From Cupriavidus pauculus (GTDB lineage: Bacteria; Pseudomonadota; Gammaproteobacteria; Burkholderiales; Burkholderiaceae): 64,000 bases of DNA. Location of the stretch: NCBI RefSeq assembly GCF_022179805.1, contig NZ_BPUO01000012.1, positions 107,852 to 171,851 on the forward strand. Direction: 5' to 3'. The notes beneath the pieces are model-generated. The model was not told the origin of the DNA and did no database searches. It saw nothing but the letters and a program-made list of their open reading frames with translations. A program made the position numbers and the translations under genes. Of the stretch, positions 63,269 to 64,000 are shown piece after piece. Every line of letters begins with the position of its first letter. Positions within the stretch are counted from its first letter, which is position 1.

Positions 63269-63363
63269 ACAATCCCCGATTATCGGGACGATTGTTGCGT
63301 GCGTAAGGCCGTGCACCAATCTCGGGTTGGGCATCGTTCTACCGATCGATAACGATAATCGGT
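63269..63363. promoter_or_regulatory. Two related dyads sharing CGATAATCGG upstream of the RND operon
   Basis: The first dyad, CCCGAT-T-ATCGGG (63275-63287), lies inside an outer ACAAT/ATTGT pair (63269-63295). The second, ACCGAT-N11-ATCGGT, is at 63341-63363. Both contain CGATAATCGG on one strand. They lie about 270-365 bp before the pump operon start. The whole gap 62999-63926 is otherwise non-coding, with two terminator-like hairpins at its right end. Confidence 0.5.
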
Positions 63364-63729
63364 TTCGCAGATATCTGCAGACGCGAGACTCACGATGTCG
63401 CGTCTTCCACACAGCCAGCACCTGACCGCCTCCAATCGCGGTGCCCCCTCCTCCAAGGTGAGCTGCTGGCTACTGCAATGCAGCATTCGAGCCGTCTGCC
63501 AGGCAAACAGTTCAATAAGCATGCTGCCGATCGAACGCTATCCTACCAGTTGGAAGATAAATCAGGATGACAGGAAATTGGCTGTAATGAAGCGAAATAC
63601 TTCATTTCTCCGTGGGATTTCGAAACATTTGCACGAAACTCGCAGTTTCCGAGGTGGATTGCGTCCAACTGGCGAGACAGTGTTTTGCCGGGATAGAACA
63701 GTGACAGCCATTGCGGCCCAAATGCAAAG

Positions 63730-63757
63730 GGCCCCGCCAGATGGCGGGGCCTTTTTT
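63730..63757 (+). terminator. Hairpin with T6 in non-coding DNA
   Basis: GGCCCCGCC and GGCGGGGCC (63730-63738, 63743-63751) form a 9-bp stem around AGAT, then TTTTTT. No plus-strand gene precedes it within the gap; it may end an unseen small RNA or insulate the rrn operon. Confidence 0.75.
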
Positions 63758-63885
63758 GATGTGTATGAATACGTGCCGGCGGAAATAACGACTGCATGAC
63801 CGGAAGGCTGCCCAAATCATGAGCAAATAGACGGTATCCGCAGCGGCTTGGGCGAGAGCTTGCGCGTTTCGCTCGCGCAAAAGCA

Positions 63886-63914
63886 AAACCCCCAAGCTTT
63901 AGGGCTTGGGGGTT
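63886..63914 (-). terminator. Terminator of the rrn operon
   Basis: AACCCCCAAGC and GCTTGGGGGTT form a perfect 11-bp stem (63887-63897, 63904-63914) with a 6-nt loop. On the minus strand it lies directly after 5S rRNA and is followed by a T-rich TTTTGCTTTTGC. Confidence 0.88.
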
Positions 63915-63926
63915 CTGGGTATAAGA

Positions 63927-64000
63927 GCCTGGCGATGACCTACTTTCACACGGGTAGTCCGCACTATCATCGGCGCAAAGTCGTTTCACGGTCCTGTTCG
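63927..64000 (-). rRNA. rrf: 5S ribosomal RNA, 3' part
   Basis: The minus strand from 64000 to 63927 carries the conserved 3' part of a beta-proteobacterial 5S rRNA, including the ACTTTGCGCCGATGATAGTG segment and a GCCAGGC end. The 5' part lies beyond the window edge. It marks the end of an rrn operon that enters the window from the right. Confidence 0.93.

Overview
The window looks like a chromosomal segment of a beta-proteobacterium of the family Burkholderiaceae, most likely Cupriavidus or a close relative (inference). The grounds are the high GC content, a Bug-type (TctC-like) solute receptor, a PHB-depolymerase-family esterase, a complete wsp operon, a NodT-type RND pump, a caa3-type oxidase, and a 5S rRNA 3' end of beta-proteobacterial type at the right edge. 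No prophage, CRISPR array, tRNA or complete insertion sequence was seen.

0-16 kb: a FecR-like, glutamine/arginine-rich exported protein and a GGDEF-EAL protein lie on the minus strand. The GGDEF-EAL gene is divergent from a complete wspABCDEF-wspR surface-sensing operon that makes cyclic-di-GMP. A large-subunit catalase follows. 15-19 kb: a LysR regulator is divergent from an RraA-fold / Bug receptor / RraA-fold cassette. 18.7-22.3 kb: small envelope and stress-type proteins (BON, a Pro/Gly/Thr-rich exported protein, PRC-barrel, a DUF4397 lipoprotein) and a small winged-helix-like regulator.

22-29 kb: orphan tctBA genes with a perfect 9-bp inverted repeat upstream, a pair of inverted GC-rich palindromes, a MATE exporter, an aldehyde dehydrogenase and a DUF2252 protein. 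28-36 kb: a five-gene heme-copper oxidase operon with cytochrome c fused to subunit II and two subunit III-like genes, then small membrane proteins and rubredoxin. 36-43 kb: a giant DUF748 (AsmA-like) protein, an MHS-type MFS carrier and an esterase. 43-51 kb: an FNR-type iron-sulfur regulator, an envelope operon (small exported protein, DUF3300, DUF2950) headed by an orphan IS3-type OrfA-like protein, a LysR regulator, an RcsB-like response regulator and a lone cobyrinate diamide synthase.

51-64 kb: MarR with a DHA2 exporter, arginase convergent with guanine deaminase plus an MFS carrier, and a tripartite RND efflux operon. Upstream of the pump lies about 0.9 kb of non-coding DNA with dyad motifs, then the terminator and the 3' part of 5S rRNA from an rrn operon entering from the right. 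The recurring themes are c-di-GMP surface sensing, envelope maintenance, redox and respiratory adaptation, efflux, and uptake and breakdown of organic acids and nitrogen compounds.
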